DNA of 26,392 nucleotides from a virus, in the IMG/VR virus record IMGVR_UViG_3300042868_007432, positions 1-26,392 of that record; one strand, 5' to 3'. Position 1 is the stretch's first letter. Every line of letters starts with the position of its first letter. The notes beneath the pieces were generated by a model. That model ran no database searches. It saw only the letters and a program-made list of their open reading frames with translations, and was not told the DNA's origin. A program made the translations under genes and the position numbers. Positions 1 through 6,665 of the stretch are shown piece by piece.

Positions 1-131
1 TTATAAATGATAAGTTCACCCATATCTACCAAGTTATTGAGGAGAGATTAGCGTCCTTTGTTGGTGATTATAGGGTGATGAACGAAATTAGATATGTCAT
101 TAGAGGAACTAAAATAGAAAGTTATGAGTAA
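1..131 (+). CDS. C-terminal end of a gene cut by the window edge, unknown function
   Basis: An open frame enters from the left edge (first full codon at base 3) and ends with TAA at 129-131, giving about 42 residues that end in IESYE. No family is recognised. Its last codons are built from the sequence motif AATAGAAAGTTATGA, which also holds the start codon of the next gene at 124, so the two genes overlap by 8 bases and are probably translationally coupled. The true start lies outside the window. Confidence 0.6.
   Translation, partial: INDKFTHIYQVIEERLASFVGDYRVMNEIRYVIRGTKIESYE
113..127 (+). promoter_or_regulatory. Start-site motif AATAGAAAGTTATGA, copy 1
   Basis: First of three identical 15-base copies (also 228-242 and 2983-2997). 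Each begins 11 bases before an ATG and includes it. There is no Shine-Dalgarno sequence. It is probably a translation-initiation or coupling signal; its role is inferred from its repeated position. Confidence 0.55.
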
Positions 132-255
132 AAGAAATATAATCCAAATAGATTTAAGTGGTTGTAAAAACTGGAAAGAGTGTGAAAGAGCAATTGCACT
201 AATTACATCAGGTAAAATTAATATTACAATAGAAAGTTATGAATCTGGCAGATAA
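124..255 (+). CDS. Small protein of unknown function, 43 aa
   Basis: The frame starts at ATG 124 inside the first AATAGAAAGTTATGA motif and ends with TAA at 253-255. The product starts MSKRNIIQIDLSGC and ends TIESYESGR. It overlaps the partial upstream gene by 8 bases and the thymidylate synthase start by 17. The ordered overlaps and the conserved start motif support a real gene in one operon with its neighbours. There is no signal peptide or membrane segment, and no family is recognised. Confidence 0.6.
   Translation: MSKRNIIQIDLSGCKNWKECERAIALITSGKINITIESYESGR
228..242 (+). promoter_or_regulatory. Start-site motif AATAGAAAGTTATGA, copy 2
   Basis: An exact copy of the 15-base motif at 113-127. 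It contains the ATG (239) of thymidylate synthase and, in the frame of the upstream gene, encodes part of TIESYE. Confidence 0.55.
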
Positions 256-1069
256 ATACTATATCCAAAACATTCAAAAAATTATGTCAGAAGGTTCTTG
301 GGATGAAAATCCTAGACCAAAATATTCTGACGGAGTACCAGGTCATTCAAAATTTATCACAGGAGTTTTTGAAGAGTATGACATCTCAAAAGGAGACTTT
401 CCCATTCCAACTATAAGAAACACTGCAATTAAAACAGGGATAAAAGAAATATTTTGGATATATCAAGAACAATCATCGTCATTGGATGTTGCTCGTGAGA
501 TGGGAATTAATTGGTGGGATGAGTGGGACATTGGTGATGGAACCATAGGACAACGATATGGAAGAACTATTGCCAAATATCAATTGATGGATAAGTTATT
601 AAGTGGTTTATTAAAAGACCCATTTAGTCGTAGACACATCATTAATATGTACCAGTATTCGGATTTGCAGGAAACAGAGGGACTTCATCCTTGTGCTTAT
701 GAAGTTATGTTCTCTGTAAGGAAGGGGGAAGATGGATTAATACTTGATATGACATTGATTCAGCGTTCGTCAGATTATATTGTTGCAAACCATATAAATA
801 AAACACAATATTTGTCTTTATTATTAATGGTTGCAGGTCATTGCAATTATAAAGTTGGTAAGTTTTGTCATTTGGTTCAGAATCTACACATTTATGATAG
901 ACATTTTGATGCGATTACAGAACTTTTAAATAAAGAACCACTAGATAAGCAACCAAAATTAATTCTAAAAGAAAATAAGAATTTTTATGATTATACCATA
1001 GATGATTTTGAAATAGTTGGAACTGAAGGTATAACTAAAATAAATTCAAAATTAGAGTTAGCAATTTAA
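239..1069 (+). CDS. thyA: Thymidylate synthase (ThyA-type)
   Basis: Makes dTMP from dUMP using methylene-tetrahydrofolate. The 276-residue length fits the ThyA family. Recognisable blocks are WWDEW (about 92-96), GQRYGR (about 104-109), SRRHIINMYQYSDL (130-143), HPC with the likely catalytic Cys152, QRSSD (175-179), the nucleotide-contacting Asn187 and HIYDRH (217-222). The region between Asp179 and Asn187 is unusual (YIVANHI where most ThyA proteins have a LGxPFN-like sequence), so the protein is divergent. Asn at 187 favours dUMP over dCMP, which argues against a T4 gp42-like dCMP hydroxymethylase; a dUMP hydroxymethylase cannot be excluded. The start is set by the motif at 228-242. A homing endonuclease follows 44 bases downstream. 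Confidence 0.9.
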   Translation: MNLADKYYIQNIQKIMSEGSWDENPRPKYSDGVPGHSKFITGVFEEYDISKGDFPIPTIRNTAIKTGIKEIFWIYQEQSSSLDVAREMGINWWDEWDIGDGTIGQRYGRTIAKYQLMDKLLSGLLKDPFSRRHIINMYQYSDLQETEGLHPCAYEVMFSVRKGEDGLILDMTLIQRSSDYIVANHINKTQYLSLLLMVAGHCNYKVGKFCHLVQNLHIYDRHFDAITELLNKEPLDKQPKLILKENKNFYDYTIDDFEIVGTEGITKINSKLELAI

Positions 1070-1079
1070 GATTTCCGTT

Positions 1080-1112
1080 GGTTTCCATATATTTATATAA
1101 TATAAGGAAACC
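1080..1112 (+). promoter_or_regulatory. Hairpin just before the homing endonuclease start
   Basis: GGTTTCC (1080-1086) is perfectly complementary to GGAAACC (1106-1112). The 19-base AT-only loop contains TATTTAT (1090-1096). The stem ends two bases before ATG 1114, so in RNA it would hide the initiation region. No T-run follows, so it is not an intrinsic terminator. T4-type homing endonucleases are known to be restrained by similar hairpins; applying that here is inference. Confidence 0.5.
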
Positions 1113-1113
1113 T

Positions 1114-1869
1114 ATGGATTATTTAAAAATTTATAATAGTTTAGTTGAAAGAGGGAAAAACAGACAACTAACAGGATATACAGAAACTCATCATATTATT
1201 CCTAAATGTGTTGGAGGAACAAATGACAAATGGAATTTAGTTAAACTAACTGCAAAAGAACATTTTATTTGTCATTTATTATTATGTGAGATTTACCCCG
1301 AAAATTCAAAATTAAAATTTGCCTTTTGGAGAATGTGTAATGTTAAGGATAACGAATTTCAAAAAAGAGATTATGTTGTTAGTTCAAGATTATACCAAAG
1401 AGCGAAATTATCAATAATTCCTATAATTTCTGAAATGAGAAAGGGAAAACCGACAACATTAGGGTATAAACATACCGACGAATCAAAAATTAAAATAAAA
1501 GAGATGAGGTCCCATCAAATAATTACCGATGACACCAAAGAAAAGATGTCAATTGCTCATAAAGATAAATTATGGTATTTTAATGATAATGGGCAACATT
1601 TACGAACATTCCCTGATGACCCAAGAATAATTAATGAAGGGTGGAAAAAAGGGAGAATCGGAGGTAAAGAACTATCAAGACTGGCAAATGAAAAAAGAAA
1701 AGAAAAATATTCAGTTATTGAGCCCTCAAAACCAAATTCAAAAAAGTGTGTGGTAGATGATTTAACTTTTGACTCTGCGGTTGAAGCGGCTAAACATTTT
1801 AATATTCCTGATAGTACCGTTAGAGACAGAATTAGGAATAAAAATTTTCCAAATTGGAGATGGGTTTGA
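1114..1869 (+). CDS. HNH homing endonuclease with NUMOD-type DNA-binding repeats
   Basis: A free-standing homing endonuclease, predicted to nick or cut DNA at a specific site so that its gene spreads. ATG 1114 is chosen because the upstream in-frame TTG (1078) lies before the hairpin. The 251-residue product has an N-terminal HNH core, HHIIP (26-30), GGTNDKWNLV with Asn41, and the His50 region (TAKEHF). It continues with NUMOD3-like segments near 105-150 (GYKHTDESKIKIKE and MSIAHKDK), then a GWKKGR segment, and ends with a NUMOD1-like helix-turn-helix (about 210-251, SAVEAAKHFNIPDSTVRDRI). It sits directly after thyA, a frequent insertion site for such elements. No intron is visible in thyA, which appears intact. 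Confidence 0.88.
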   Translation: MDYLKIYNSLVERGKNRQLTGYTETHHIIPKCVGGTNDKWNLVKLTAKEHFICHLLLCEIYPENSKLKFAFWRMCNVKDNEFQKRDYVVSSRLYQRAKLSIIPIISEMRKGKPTTLGYKHTDESKIKIKEMRSHQIITDDTKEKMSIAHKDKLWYFNDNGQHLRTFPDDPRIINEGWKKGRIGGKELSRLANEKRKEKYSVIEPSKPNSKKCVVDDLTFDSAVEAAKHFNIPDSTVRDRIRNKNFPNWRWV

Positions 1870-1900
1870 CAATTACAAATATAAAGATTAAGATTAACCT

Positions 1901-2056
1901 ATGACCGCAACATTAGAACCTGTAACTCATATTGACACATCAGATGTTTTATATGATACAAAAATGAAACATCTATGTGTTTATCCACAAGGTGTGGAGA
2001 CCTTTGACGAGGAGTATATTAAAAATAATTGTTTAAAGATTGTAATCACAGAATAA
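1901..2056 (+). CDS. Small protein of unknown function, 51 aa
   Basis: The frame starts at ATG 1901 and ends TAA 2054-2056, one base before the next ATG (2058). The product begins MTATLEPVTHIDTSDV and is acidic with two Cys. The tight spacing to the next gene and the 31-base gap after the endonuclease suggest it belongs to the same transcription unit. TTTGACAATT at 1865-1874 resembles the -33 part of the promoter at 4845, but no matching TAnnTTTG box follows. Not recognised. Confidence 0.55.
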   Translation: MTATLEPVTHIDTSDVLYDTKMKHLCVYPQGVETFDEEYIKNNCLKIVITE

Positions 2057-2057
2057 T

Positions 2058-2252
2058 ATGGACAATTTCACACACATATTAACTCAAATTTCAGAATCTT
2101 TATCAAAGGTATCATACGACAATGGAGATTTGTCAGATGTTGGAAATGAGATTGGAATTGTCATCGGAAATTATATAACAACCGAACAGGATTTTAAAGA
2201 TTTTGTTCAAGGACTAAGACATGGAATATCCCTCACAAATGGAGAACACTAA
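2058..2252 (+). CDS. Small acidic protein of unknown function, 64 aa
   Basis: Starts one base after the upstream stop and overlaps the start of the following gene by 32 bases. The product is rich in Ser, Asp and Ile, with predicted helices (FTHILTQISESLSKV near the start, TEQDFKDFVQGLRHG near the end). No motif or family is recognised. Its place in a run of same-strand genes with minimal gaps supports it being real. Confidence 0.6.
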   Translation: MDNFTHILTQISESLSKVSYDNGDLSDVGNEIGIVIGNYITTEQDFKDFVQGLRHGISLTNGEH

Positions 2253-2700
2253 CGATTTATGGTGTAATTATTCTGACCTACCAAGTGTAATGAGTTACGA
2301 ACAACCAAAAAAGAAATATCCCGACAATGTTGTATGGAGTGAAGAGCGTGGTTATTACGCTCACCTTCTTCCATATGCGACAAACATTGGAGCACCAGTC
2401 ATAACACCTGACAATGTATCAACTTGGAAGAATGAAAAGATTTTAAAAACCAATCATTACTTCAATAGAAAATACGAGGAGATAAAAGAACAATATGAAA
2501 AACTACTTCAGGAATTTGAGTGGAATAGTATTGTCTATAATGCAACATATAATTTTCAACCAATTATTGGACAAGAATATTATTTGTATCGTAGAAAAAG
2601 TGGAGAATATTTCTTATCATTAATCAAACCAACCGAGTGGAAAGAAAACCACATTGGAACATTTGAATTGGATTCAGATAATAAGTGGAAAAAAATATAA
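2221..2700 (+). CDS. Protein of unknown function, 159 aa
   Basis: The frame from ATG 2221 overlaps the preceding gene by 32 bases. A second in-frame ATG at 2239 would shorten the overlap and is an equally possible start. The protein is rich in Tyr, Trp and charged residues, has no membrane segment, and has a likely helix near the middle (HYFNRKYEEIKEQYEKLL). The C-terminal part reads like a small beta-rich domain (YYLYRRKSGEYFLSLI). The family is not recognised. It ends five bases before the next start and shares that gene's start motif region. Confidence 0.65.
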   Translation: MEYPSQMENTNDLWCNYSDLPSVMSYEQPKKKYPDNVVWSEERGYYAHLLPYATNIGAPVITPDNVSTWKNEKILKTNHYFNRKYEEIKEQYEKLLQEFEWNSIVYNATYNFQPIIGQEYYLYRRKSGEYFLSLIKPTEWKENHIGTFELDSDNKWKKI

Positions 2701-2708
2701 AGTTATGA
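2694..2708 (+). promoter_or_regulatory. Start-site motif variant AATATAAAGTTATGA
   Basis: Matches the repeated AATAGAAAGTTATGA at 14 of 15 positions and includes the ATG at 2705. This decides the start of the following gene in favour of 2705 rather than the longer frame from 2654. Confidence 0.45.
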
Positions 2709-3016
2709 TTTGGTTATTTAAAGTTGATGAAGTTTTTTGGAATAGTACTCCAAAAGTTAATGAACATTATACATTTGATATTGACGATATTGAATTTGAT
2801 ATAACTCAATATGATGTATCACTTTATTTTGAAACGTCTAATTATTATTTACTTAGTAATTCCAATGAGGAAGAGATATACTTTTTGTCGTTCAATGGTA
2901 TTAATATGAACCCAAGAAGAGTATTATTACAAAAAGATGATAAAATTTATAATATAATAAGAGAATTATACAACGATAAAACAATAGAAAGTTATGAAAA
3001 TACAAGAATTAATTAA
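2705..3016 (+). CDS. Protein of unknown function, 103 aa
   Basis: The frame is open from 2654, but ATG 2705 is chosen because it carries the start-site motif variant and lies just after the upstream stop (2700). The product starts MIWLFKVDEVFWN and is acidic with many Tyr and Ile residues, suggesting a small beta-sheet domain. The C-terminus TIESYENTRIN is encoded by the third exact AATAGAAAGTTATGA motif, in which the next gene starts, giving a 23-base overlap. The family is not recognised. Confidence 0.6.
   Translation: MIWLFKVDEVFWNSTPKVNEHYTFDIDDIEFDITQYDVSLYFETSNYYLLSNSNEEEIYFLSFNGINMNPRRVLLQKDDKIYNIIRELYNDKTIESYENTRIN
2983..2997 (+). promoter_or_regulatory. Start-site motif AATAGAAAGTTATGA, copy 3
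   Basis: Third exact copy of the 15-base motif; it contains ATG 2994. In the frame of the upstream gene it again encodes IESYE. Confidence 0.55.
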
Positions 3017-3839
3017 AGAAATTTTAGAATCAGAAGAATTCCAAATAAAAAAAAATAAATCTGGAATTTTTAATGAAACAATTTATGGAGAAGAGCTTGA
3101 GCCATATTTGGAAAGAATCAAACAATGTGAAGAATTTTCAGAGTGTGAAGAATTAATCATTATAAAACTTCCAGTAACCAAATTAGAAAATGGTAAAAAC
3201 GCTATACCTCTTACATATAAACTCGGAGAAGGACTAAAATTCAAAGGTAAGTGTCATTTATTATCATTGGCATTAACTCCTGAAATGTTTGACCCCAAAA
3301 AAATTCACGAACCTGTTTTAGATGGCGCTTGTATTACTCCAACAATCTATGACCCTGAAACATTTGAACCAAAAAAGAAAATTGTTTTGGAATTCTCACC
3401 CGAAATATCACAAGACAAAACAATCTATGCCTATGGAAATCCGAGTATGATTAATGACATAGAAGACACTTACGAACAACAATTAAGAAAACAACTTCAC
3501 GAAACTTTAGATAAAATTTTGGATAATCCTGAAAATTACCAAATCAAAGGTGAAAAAGGTGTTATGGTTAGAGGGGCATTTGAATTGGTTGAAAGCAATT
3601 CGGGTGCCGAGAAAAAAGAACTTTTTGGTTTAAATACAGATAAGATTACACACTCTTCGGTTTTCTTCTTTGAGAAAGATTTAGAAAATTCAAAAGAGGG
3701 TGAAATGAATTTGAAACTATCAAAAATTAATATACCAATTGAACTTAAAGAAAAATATGAAAGTGAATTGGGAGCAAAATCCATACACGTAACAAGAGAA
3801 GAGGTTGAAGAATTTTTGGAAAAAAATTTAGTTAAGTAA
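2994..3839 (+). CDS. Protein of unknown function with capsid-targeting-like N-terminus, 281 aa
   Basis: The protein begins MKIQELIKEILESEEF, an amphipathic helix followed by an (I/L)-x-E site, like the shorter N-terminal peptides of the genes at 20515, 20843 and 21947. The rest is soluble and charged, with a Pro-rich segment (DPKKIHEPVLDGACITPTIYDPETFEPKKK, about 97-126, quoted only as a region marker), a helix around 160-180 (QLRKQLHETLDKILDN), and a later stretch GVMVRGAFELVE. No enzyme motif is recognised. The start is fixed by the motif at 2983-2997. If the N-terminus is a packaging signal, this would be an internal virion protein; that is inference from similarity to T4 internal proteins. 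Confidence 0.7.
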   Translation: MKIQELIKEILESEEFQIKKNKSGIFNETIYGEELEPYLERIKQCEEFSECEELIIIKLPVTKLENGKNAIPLTYKLGEGLKFKGKCHLLSLALTPEMFDPKKIHEPVLDGACITPTIYDPETFEPKKKIVLEFSPEISQDKTIYAYGNPSMINDIEDTYEQQLRKQLHETLDKILDNPENYQIKGEKGVMVRGAFELVESNSGAEKKELFGLNTDKITHSSVFFFEKDLENSKEGEMNLKLSKINIPIELKEKYESELGAKSIHVTREEVEEFLEKNLVK

Positions 3840-3842
3840 TAT

Positions 3843-4190
3843 ATGATGGAAGATTTAAAACATAAGTGGGAACAAATTGACGAGGACGATTATGTTGCCA
3901 AGTATCGTGATATGATGCTCCGAGTTGAAAAGATGGAGGAGCAACAATGGTGGTGGGCGGTTTATAGAGGAAAAGAAGAACTATGTCCCGAGAAACCATT
4001 TGCAAGAAAAAAAGATTATGCGATGAAGATGGCTGAGGAATGTGCCGAAGAAAATAGTAAACCATATGTATCAGATGATTTTCAGATTGGACCAGATGGT
4101 GCGTTTGAATACGCAGATGATATAGCAGATTGGGATAATACATTAATGGATGGACTTGAAGATGAAGAATTTAATGATGAAAATAAGTAA
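3843..4190 (+). CDS. Acidic protein of unknown function, 115 aa
   Basis: Starts three bases after the upstream stop (MMEDLKHKWEQIDEDDY). It is very acidic, with a helical N-terminal half containing the run EEQQWWWAVYRGKEEL (about 33-48) and an acidic, probably disordered tail (DGLEDEEFNDENK). No membrane segment or known motif is present. It lies in a same-strand operon. An open frame on the opposite strand (3832-4143) is a shadow of this gene. Confidence 0.65.
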   Translation: MMEDLKHKWEQIDEDDYVAKYRDMMLRVEKMEEQQWWWAVYRGKEELCPEKPFARKKDYAMKMAEECAEENSKPYVSDDFQIGPDGAFEYADDIADWDNTLMDGLEDEEFNDENK

Positions 4191-4194
4191 TACA

Positions 4195-4395
4195 ATGGGA
4201 AATAATACTGGAACTATTAGTTATATTGACAAACAAGAGTCAATTAAAAGAATTGAATTAATTACAGAAAGATTTAAAAAAGGAAGGATGAAGTCAGAAG
4301 ACTATATTATCCAAGTTAATGAGAGTCTTCAAAAACTTGCTAGTAGAAGAGATTATATAAATTATCTGATGAACATCGGTCAGTTTAACAACTAA
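4195..4395 (+). CDS. Small helical protein of unknown function, 66 aa
   Basis: The frame is open from 4150, but that would overlap the upstream gene by 41 bases. ATG 4195, four bases after the upstream TAA, is the likely start (MGNNTGTISYIDKQESI). The product is charged and helical (IKRIELITERFKKGRMKSEDY) and ends one base before the thioesterase start. The family is not recognised. Confidence 0.55.
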   Translation: MGNNTGTISYIDKQESIKRIELITERFKKGRMKSEDYIIQVNESLQKLASRRDYINYLMNIGQFNN

Positions 4396-4396
4396 A

Positions 4397-4849
4397 ATGG
4401 AATTAATAACGACCTACATTTGTAAAAAAGGAGATATTGGTGTTCACGACAATATGTTCGGGGGACTTTTACTTGGACTTATTGATGATGCTGCAGCATC
4501 TTACGCCTCACAAATTTGTGATACACAAAAAATAGTAACTCTTAAAATTGATGAATTGGTTTTTAAAAAACCTGTTAAGGTTGGTAGTATTTTAAAGGTT
4601 TATGGTGACGTAGTTTCATTCGGTAATACGTCAGTTACTCTTTATATTGAAGTTAGAAAACACAATGTTTATACAGGTGAACAAGATATTGTTACTCATA
4701 CTAAAATGATTTTTGTGAGGATAGATGAGGATGGTAAACCAAGACCTATACACCAACACGTTAAAGAAAGATTTACAGAACGAAAAGAAAAATTCGGAAA
4801 GGGTCTCCTAACCCCTGAAGAAAAATTTAGAATTGGCTCAGAGATTTGA
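4397..4849 (+). CDS. Hot-dog fold acyl-CoA thioesterase-like protein
   Basis: Predicted to hydrolyse an acyl-CoA or related thioester in the cytoplasm. The 150-residue length and layout match the YciA / acyl-CoA hydrolase branch: a HDNMFGGLLLGLIDDAAASY segment (about 19-38) corresponds to the hot-dog helix with its GG and acidic residue. The following strands are TLKIDELVFKKPVKVGS, ILKVYGDVVSFGNTSVTL and IVTHTKMIFVRID. A C-terminal helical extension rich in Lys and Glu follows. The position among phage genes, one base after the upstream stop, marks it as an accessory metabolic gene. The substrate is unknown; a CoA-binding hot-dog protein with another role is possible. Its stop codon overlaps the -33 box of the next promoter. 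Confidence 0.8.
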   Translation: MELITTYICKKGDIGVHDNMFGGLLLGLIDDAAASYASQICDTQKIVTLKIDELVFKKPVKVGSILKVYGDVVSFGNTSVTLYIEVRKHNVYTGEQDIVTHTKMIFVRIDEDGKPRPIHQHVKERFTERKEKFGKGLLTPEEKFRIGSEI

Positions 4850-4876
4850 CAATTTAAAAAATAACATTTATATTTG
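4845..4876 (+). promoter_or_regulatory. Bacteroidota-type promoter for the 4891 operon
   Basis: TTTG at 4845-4848 and TATATTTG at 4869-4876 are separated by 20 bases and match the TTTG / TAnnTTTG consensus. Transcription would start near 4883, about 8 bases before ATG 4891. Confidence 0.6.
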
Positions 4877-4890
4877 TAAAAATACAATTT

Positions 4891-5103
4891 ATGCAAACAC
4901 TAATTTTTAACACAACAGATAAAACCGTAACGGTTTATAACGGACAACCTCCAGTAGGAATTTTAATTTATGAATTTGATAATATCCCAACTGTAAAAGT
5001 ACAAGAAAGATTTTATGAAGTTATGCAAAAAGATGGAAGCGTCTCCTCAATTCCGATTCTACGTCTCCCAATTTGCTCAACCAACATGAGAATTATCAGA
5101 TGA
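4891..5103 (+). CDS. Small protein of unknown function, 70 aa
   Basis: First gene after the promoter at 4845-4876 (MQTLIFNTTDKTVTVYNG). Beta-strand-rich pattern with alternating hydrophobic residues and the phrase GQPPVGILIYEF; the C-terminus holds one Cys. Its TGA (5101-5103) overlaps the next ATG at 5100 as ATGA, so the two are probably coupled. Not recognised. Confidence 0.6.
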   Translation: MQTLIFNTTDKTVTVYNGQPPVGILIYEFDNIPTVKVQERFYEVMQKDGSVSSIPILRLPICSTNMRIIR

Positions 5104-5624
5104 GAAAATATAAAATTACTGTAAGTGGGAAAGGGGCAGAATGTTACGTCCATAGGGTTAATACAGATAAAAGAGTCCGACTAATTGAAGGTAAGGTTGA
5201 AGAGGACAAAATGGAATCCAGCGAAGTTGCTGAAATTTTGGGAATTGATTTTATCACAGACTCTGATGATATTTTTCTTGGACCATACAATGACCCTAAA
5301 CTTTACTATATTACAGTATATGATGAAAACGAGAATGTAGTATGGGAATCAGATAATAAACACAAATTTGATGACGTTCAAATGGAGTTTAAATTTGACA
5401 CCGATGAAGTTCTAATAGTTGAAGACTACACCAAAGGTCAGTTTTATATTTATGAAGTAGAACTTGAAAAAGATTTTAATCCAAGCCTTTTGGTACCAAT
5501 CATAACAGAAATTGGAGAAAGGGTTGAAATCATAACAGACCTTATGTATAATGAAGTTGAACTAAGTTCTTATAAAGAATTCGGAGACTATTGGAGTAAG
5601 GGTATGACTTATTATTTAAATTAA
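5100..5624 (+). CDS. Acidic protein of unknown function, 174 aa
   Basis: The frame extends upstream to 5073, but ATG 5100 overlaps the previous stop as ATGA and is preferred (MRKYKITVSGKGAECYVHRV). The protein is acidic and beta-rich with repeated strand-like segments (YYITVYDENENVVWES, MEFKFDTDEVLIVEDY, GQFYIYEVELE), suggesting one or two small beta-sandwich domains. No enzyme motif or membrane segment is seen. It shares its last base with the next ATG (TAATG). Confidence 0.6.
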   Translation: MRKYKITVSGKGAECYVHRVNTDKRVRLIEGKVEEDKMESSEVAEILGIDFITDSDDIFLGPYNDPKLYYITVYDENENVVWESDNKHKFDDVQMEFKFDTDEVLIVEDYTKGQFYIYEVELEKDFNPSLLVPIITEIGERVEIITDLMYNEVELSSYKEFGDYWSKGMTYYLN

Positions 5625-5818
5625 TGACACTAAACGAATTAAAAGATTGGTTATCAAAAATCCCTGATGAATTTTCAGAATATGAAGTTTTTATTGGTGG
5701 AGAAATGAAAGAAGAGGATAATTATCTTTATAGGATTGATAATCCAGTTACAACTTGTTTAGTTGATAAAGAAAATAATGGTATAGTTTTTTTGTGTGAA
5801 CACTCCAAAGAGACATAG
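5624..5818 (+). CDS. Small acidic protein of unknown function, 64 aa
   Basis: Begins in a TAATG overlap with the previous gene (MTLNELKDWLSKIPDEF). The N-terminal LNELKDWLSKIPDE followed by a short hydrophobic strand (YEVFIGGE) resembles small phage and bacterial proteins that begin LxELxxxLxxxPDDxEV. That family has no firm function. It ends TAG at 5818. Confidence 0.6.
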   Translation: MTLNELKDWLSKIPDEFSEYEVFIGGEMKEEDNYLYRIDNPVTTCLVDKENNGIVFLCEHSKET

Positions 5819-5825
5819 AGTTAAG

Positions 5826-5975
5826 ATGAGGCCTCCCACGGAATCAGATTGGTGGGAGGCTAAACTTATTTTATCTCGTTTAGATATAAGAGAAGAGACT
5901 CGAACTCAAATCACTGGTTGGTATGATGGAAATTACATCACCGTTCTTAAATCCAGTATTGAGGAAATAATTTAG
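5826..5975 (+). CDS. Small protein of unknown function, 49 aa
   Basis: The frame from ATG 5826 to TAG 5973-5975 gives MRPPTESDWWEAKLIL and ends VLKSSIEEII. It starts seven bases after the upstream stop, so it is likely the last gene of the 4891 operon. The first codons lie in a GC-rich perfect hairpin (5831-5860), unusual in this AT-rich DNA. Not recognised. Confidence 0.5.
   Translation: MRPPTESDWWEAKLILSRLDIREETRTQITGWYDGNYITVLKSSIEEII
5831..5860 (+). repeat. GC-rich perfect inverted repeat at a gene start
   Basis: GCCTCCCAC (5831-5839) pairs with GTGGGAGGC (5852-5860) around a 12-base loop. It lies just inside the 5' end of the 49-aa gene, so it could slow translation or stabilise the mRNA. 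No T-run follows, which argues against a terminator. Confidence 0.5.
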
Positions 5976-6014
5976 ATGAATATTAAAATTATTTAGACCG
6001 AAATAACTGTTACT

Positions 6015-6047
6015 TAATTTTGTTTATTAGTTTAACAACTATTTATA
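6015..6047 (+). promoter_or_regulatory. Possible promoter for the nuclease and protease genes
   Basis: TAATTTTG (6015-6022) fits the TAnnTTTG box, but its upstream partner (TTTAG near 5992) is weak. TATTTAT at 6041-6047, the element seen before many other units, is 15 bases from ATG 6063. One of the two probably starts the nuclease transcript. Confidence 0.35.
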
Positions 6048-6062
6048 AACAAATGTTAAAAT

Positions 6063-6641
6063 ATGCGTTATTTGTTATTCACTTTGGTATTCTTACCACT
6101 AGTCTCATTTGCCCAACTTCGGGACTCAGTTTATGTTAAAACTTCTATTTTTGATGTAGTTTATTCTGAAAAACTACAACAACCAAAATGGGTTGAATAT
6201 GCAGTATTATGTACTGATGGGACAATATCTCGTAAAGGTCTTGACTTTTATCCTGTAAAAGGAATAGCCACCTCAACAAACGAGGATTACGAAAATAATA
6301 TATATGACAAAGGTCATTTAGCTCCGGCCGCTGACTTTAACTGTGATAAAGAAAATTTGAAACAAAGTTTCTCATACCTTAACTGCACACTCCAACATGA
6401 AAAATTAAATCGTGGAGTGTGGAGATTATTAGAGGCTCATGAAAGAGAACTTGCTAAAAAGTACACAGTGATAGTAGAAATCAGAATGAACTATTCTGAT
6501 AAATCATTAGTATTAAAAACAGGAGCAACAGTTCCAGATTCCTTTACAAAAACAATTATATACAATAATAAACAAGAAAAATATTTCTTCAAAAACGAAG
6601 AGCCAAAATCGTCTGACTATAACATTTACAAAGTCAAATGA
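6063..6641 (+). CDS. Secreted DNA/RNA non-specific endonuclease
   Basis: Predicted exported metal-dependent nuclease of the beta-beta-alpha-metal (NUC1 / EndA) family. Residues 1-17 form a signal peptide (MRYLLFTLVFLPLVSFAQ, cleavage near Ala17). The active-site motif is YDKGHLAPAADF (81-92) with the general-base His85; the usual DRGH is DKGH here. The metal-ligand region follows as NCTLQHEKLNRGVW (107-120) with Asn107 and Asn116, then a terminal domain. The 192-residue length is near the small end of the family. A signal peptide on a phage nuclease is unusual. The secreted protease gene starts 24 bases downstream, so the two probably form an export cassette. Possible roles are degradation of extracellular or periplasmic nucleic acid or nucleotide scavenging. 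Confidence 0.85.
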   Translation: MRYLLFTLVFLPLVSFAQLRDSVYVKTSIFDVVYSEKLQQPKWVEYAVLCTDGTISRKGLDFYPVKGIATSTNEDYENNIYDKGHLAPAADFNCDKENLKQSFSYLNCTLQHEKLNRGVWRLLEAHERELAKKYTVIVEIRMNYSDKSLVLKTGATVPDSFTKTIIYNNKQEKYFFKNEEPKSSDYNIYKVK

Positions 6642-6665
6642 TAATAAACAATTAAATTTTAATAC

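Noticed and set aside
239-1069. dCMP hydroxymethylase instead of thymidylate synthase
   Set aside because: Asn187 is kept at the base-recognising position, whereas dCMP enzymes carry Asp there.
3536-4143. Opposite-strand open frames at 3536-3784 and 3832-4143
   Set aside because: Both lie wholly or mostly inside better-supported plus-strand genes and have no start context; they are shadows.
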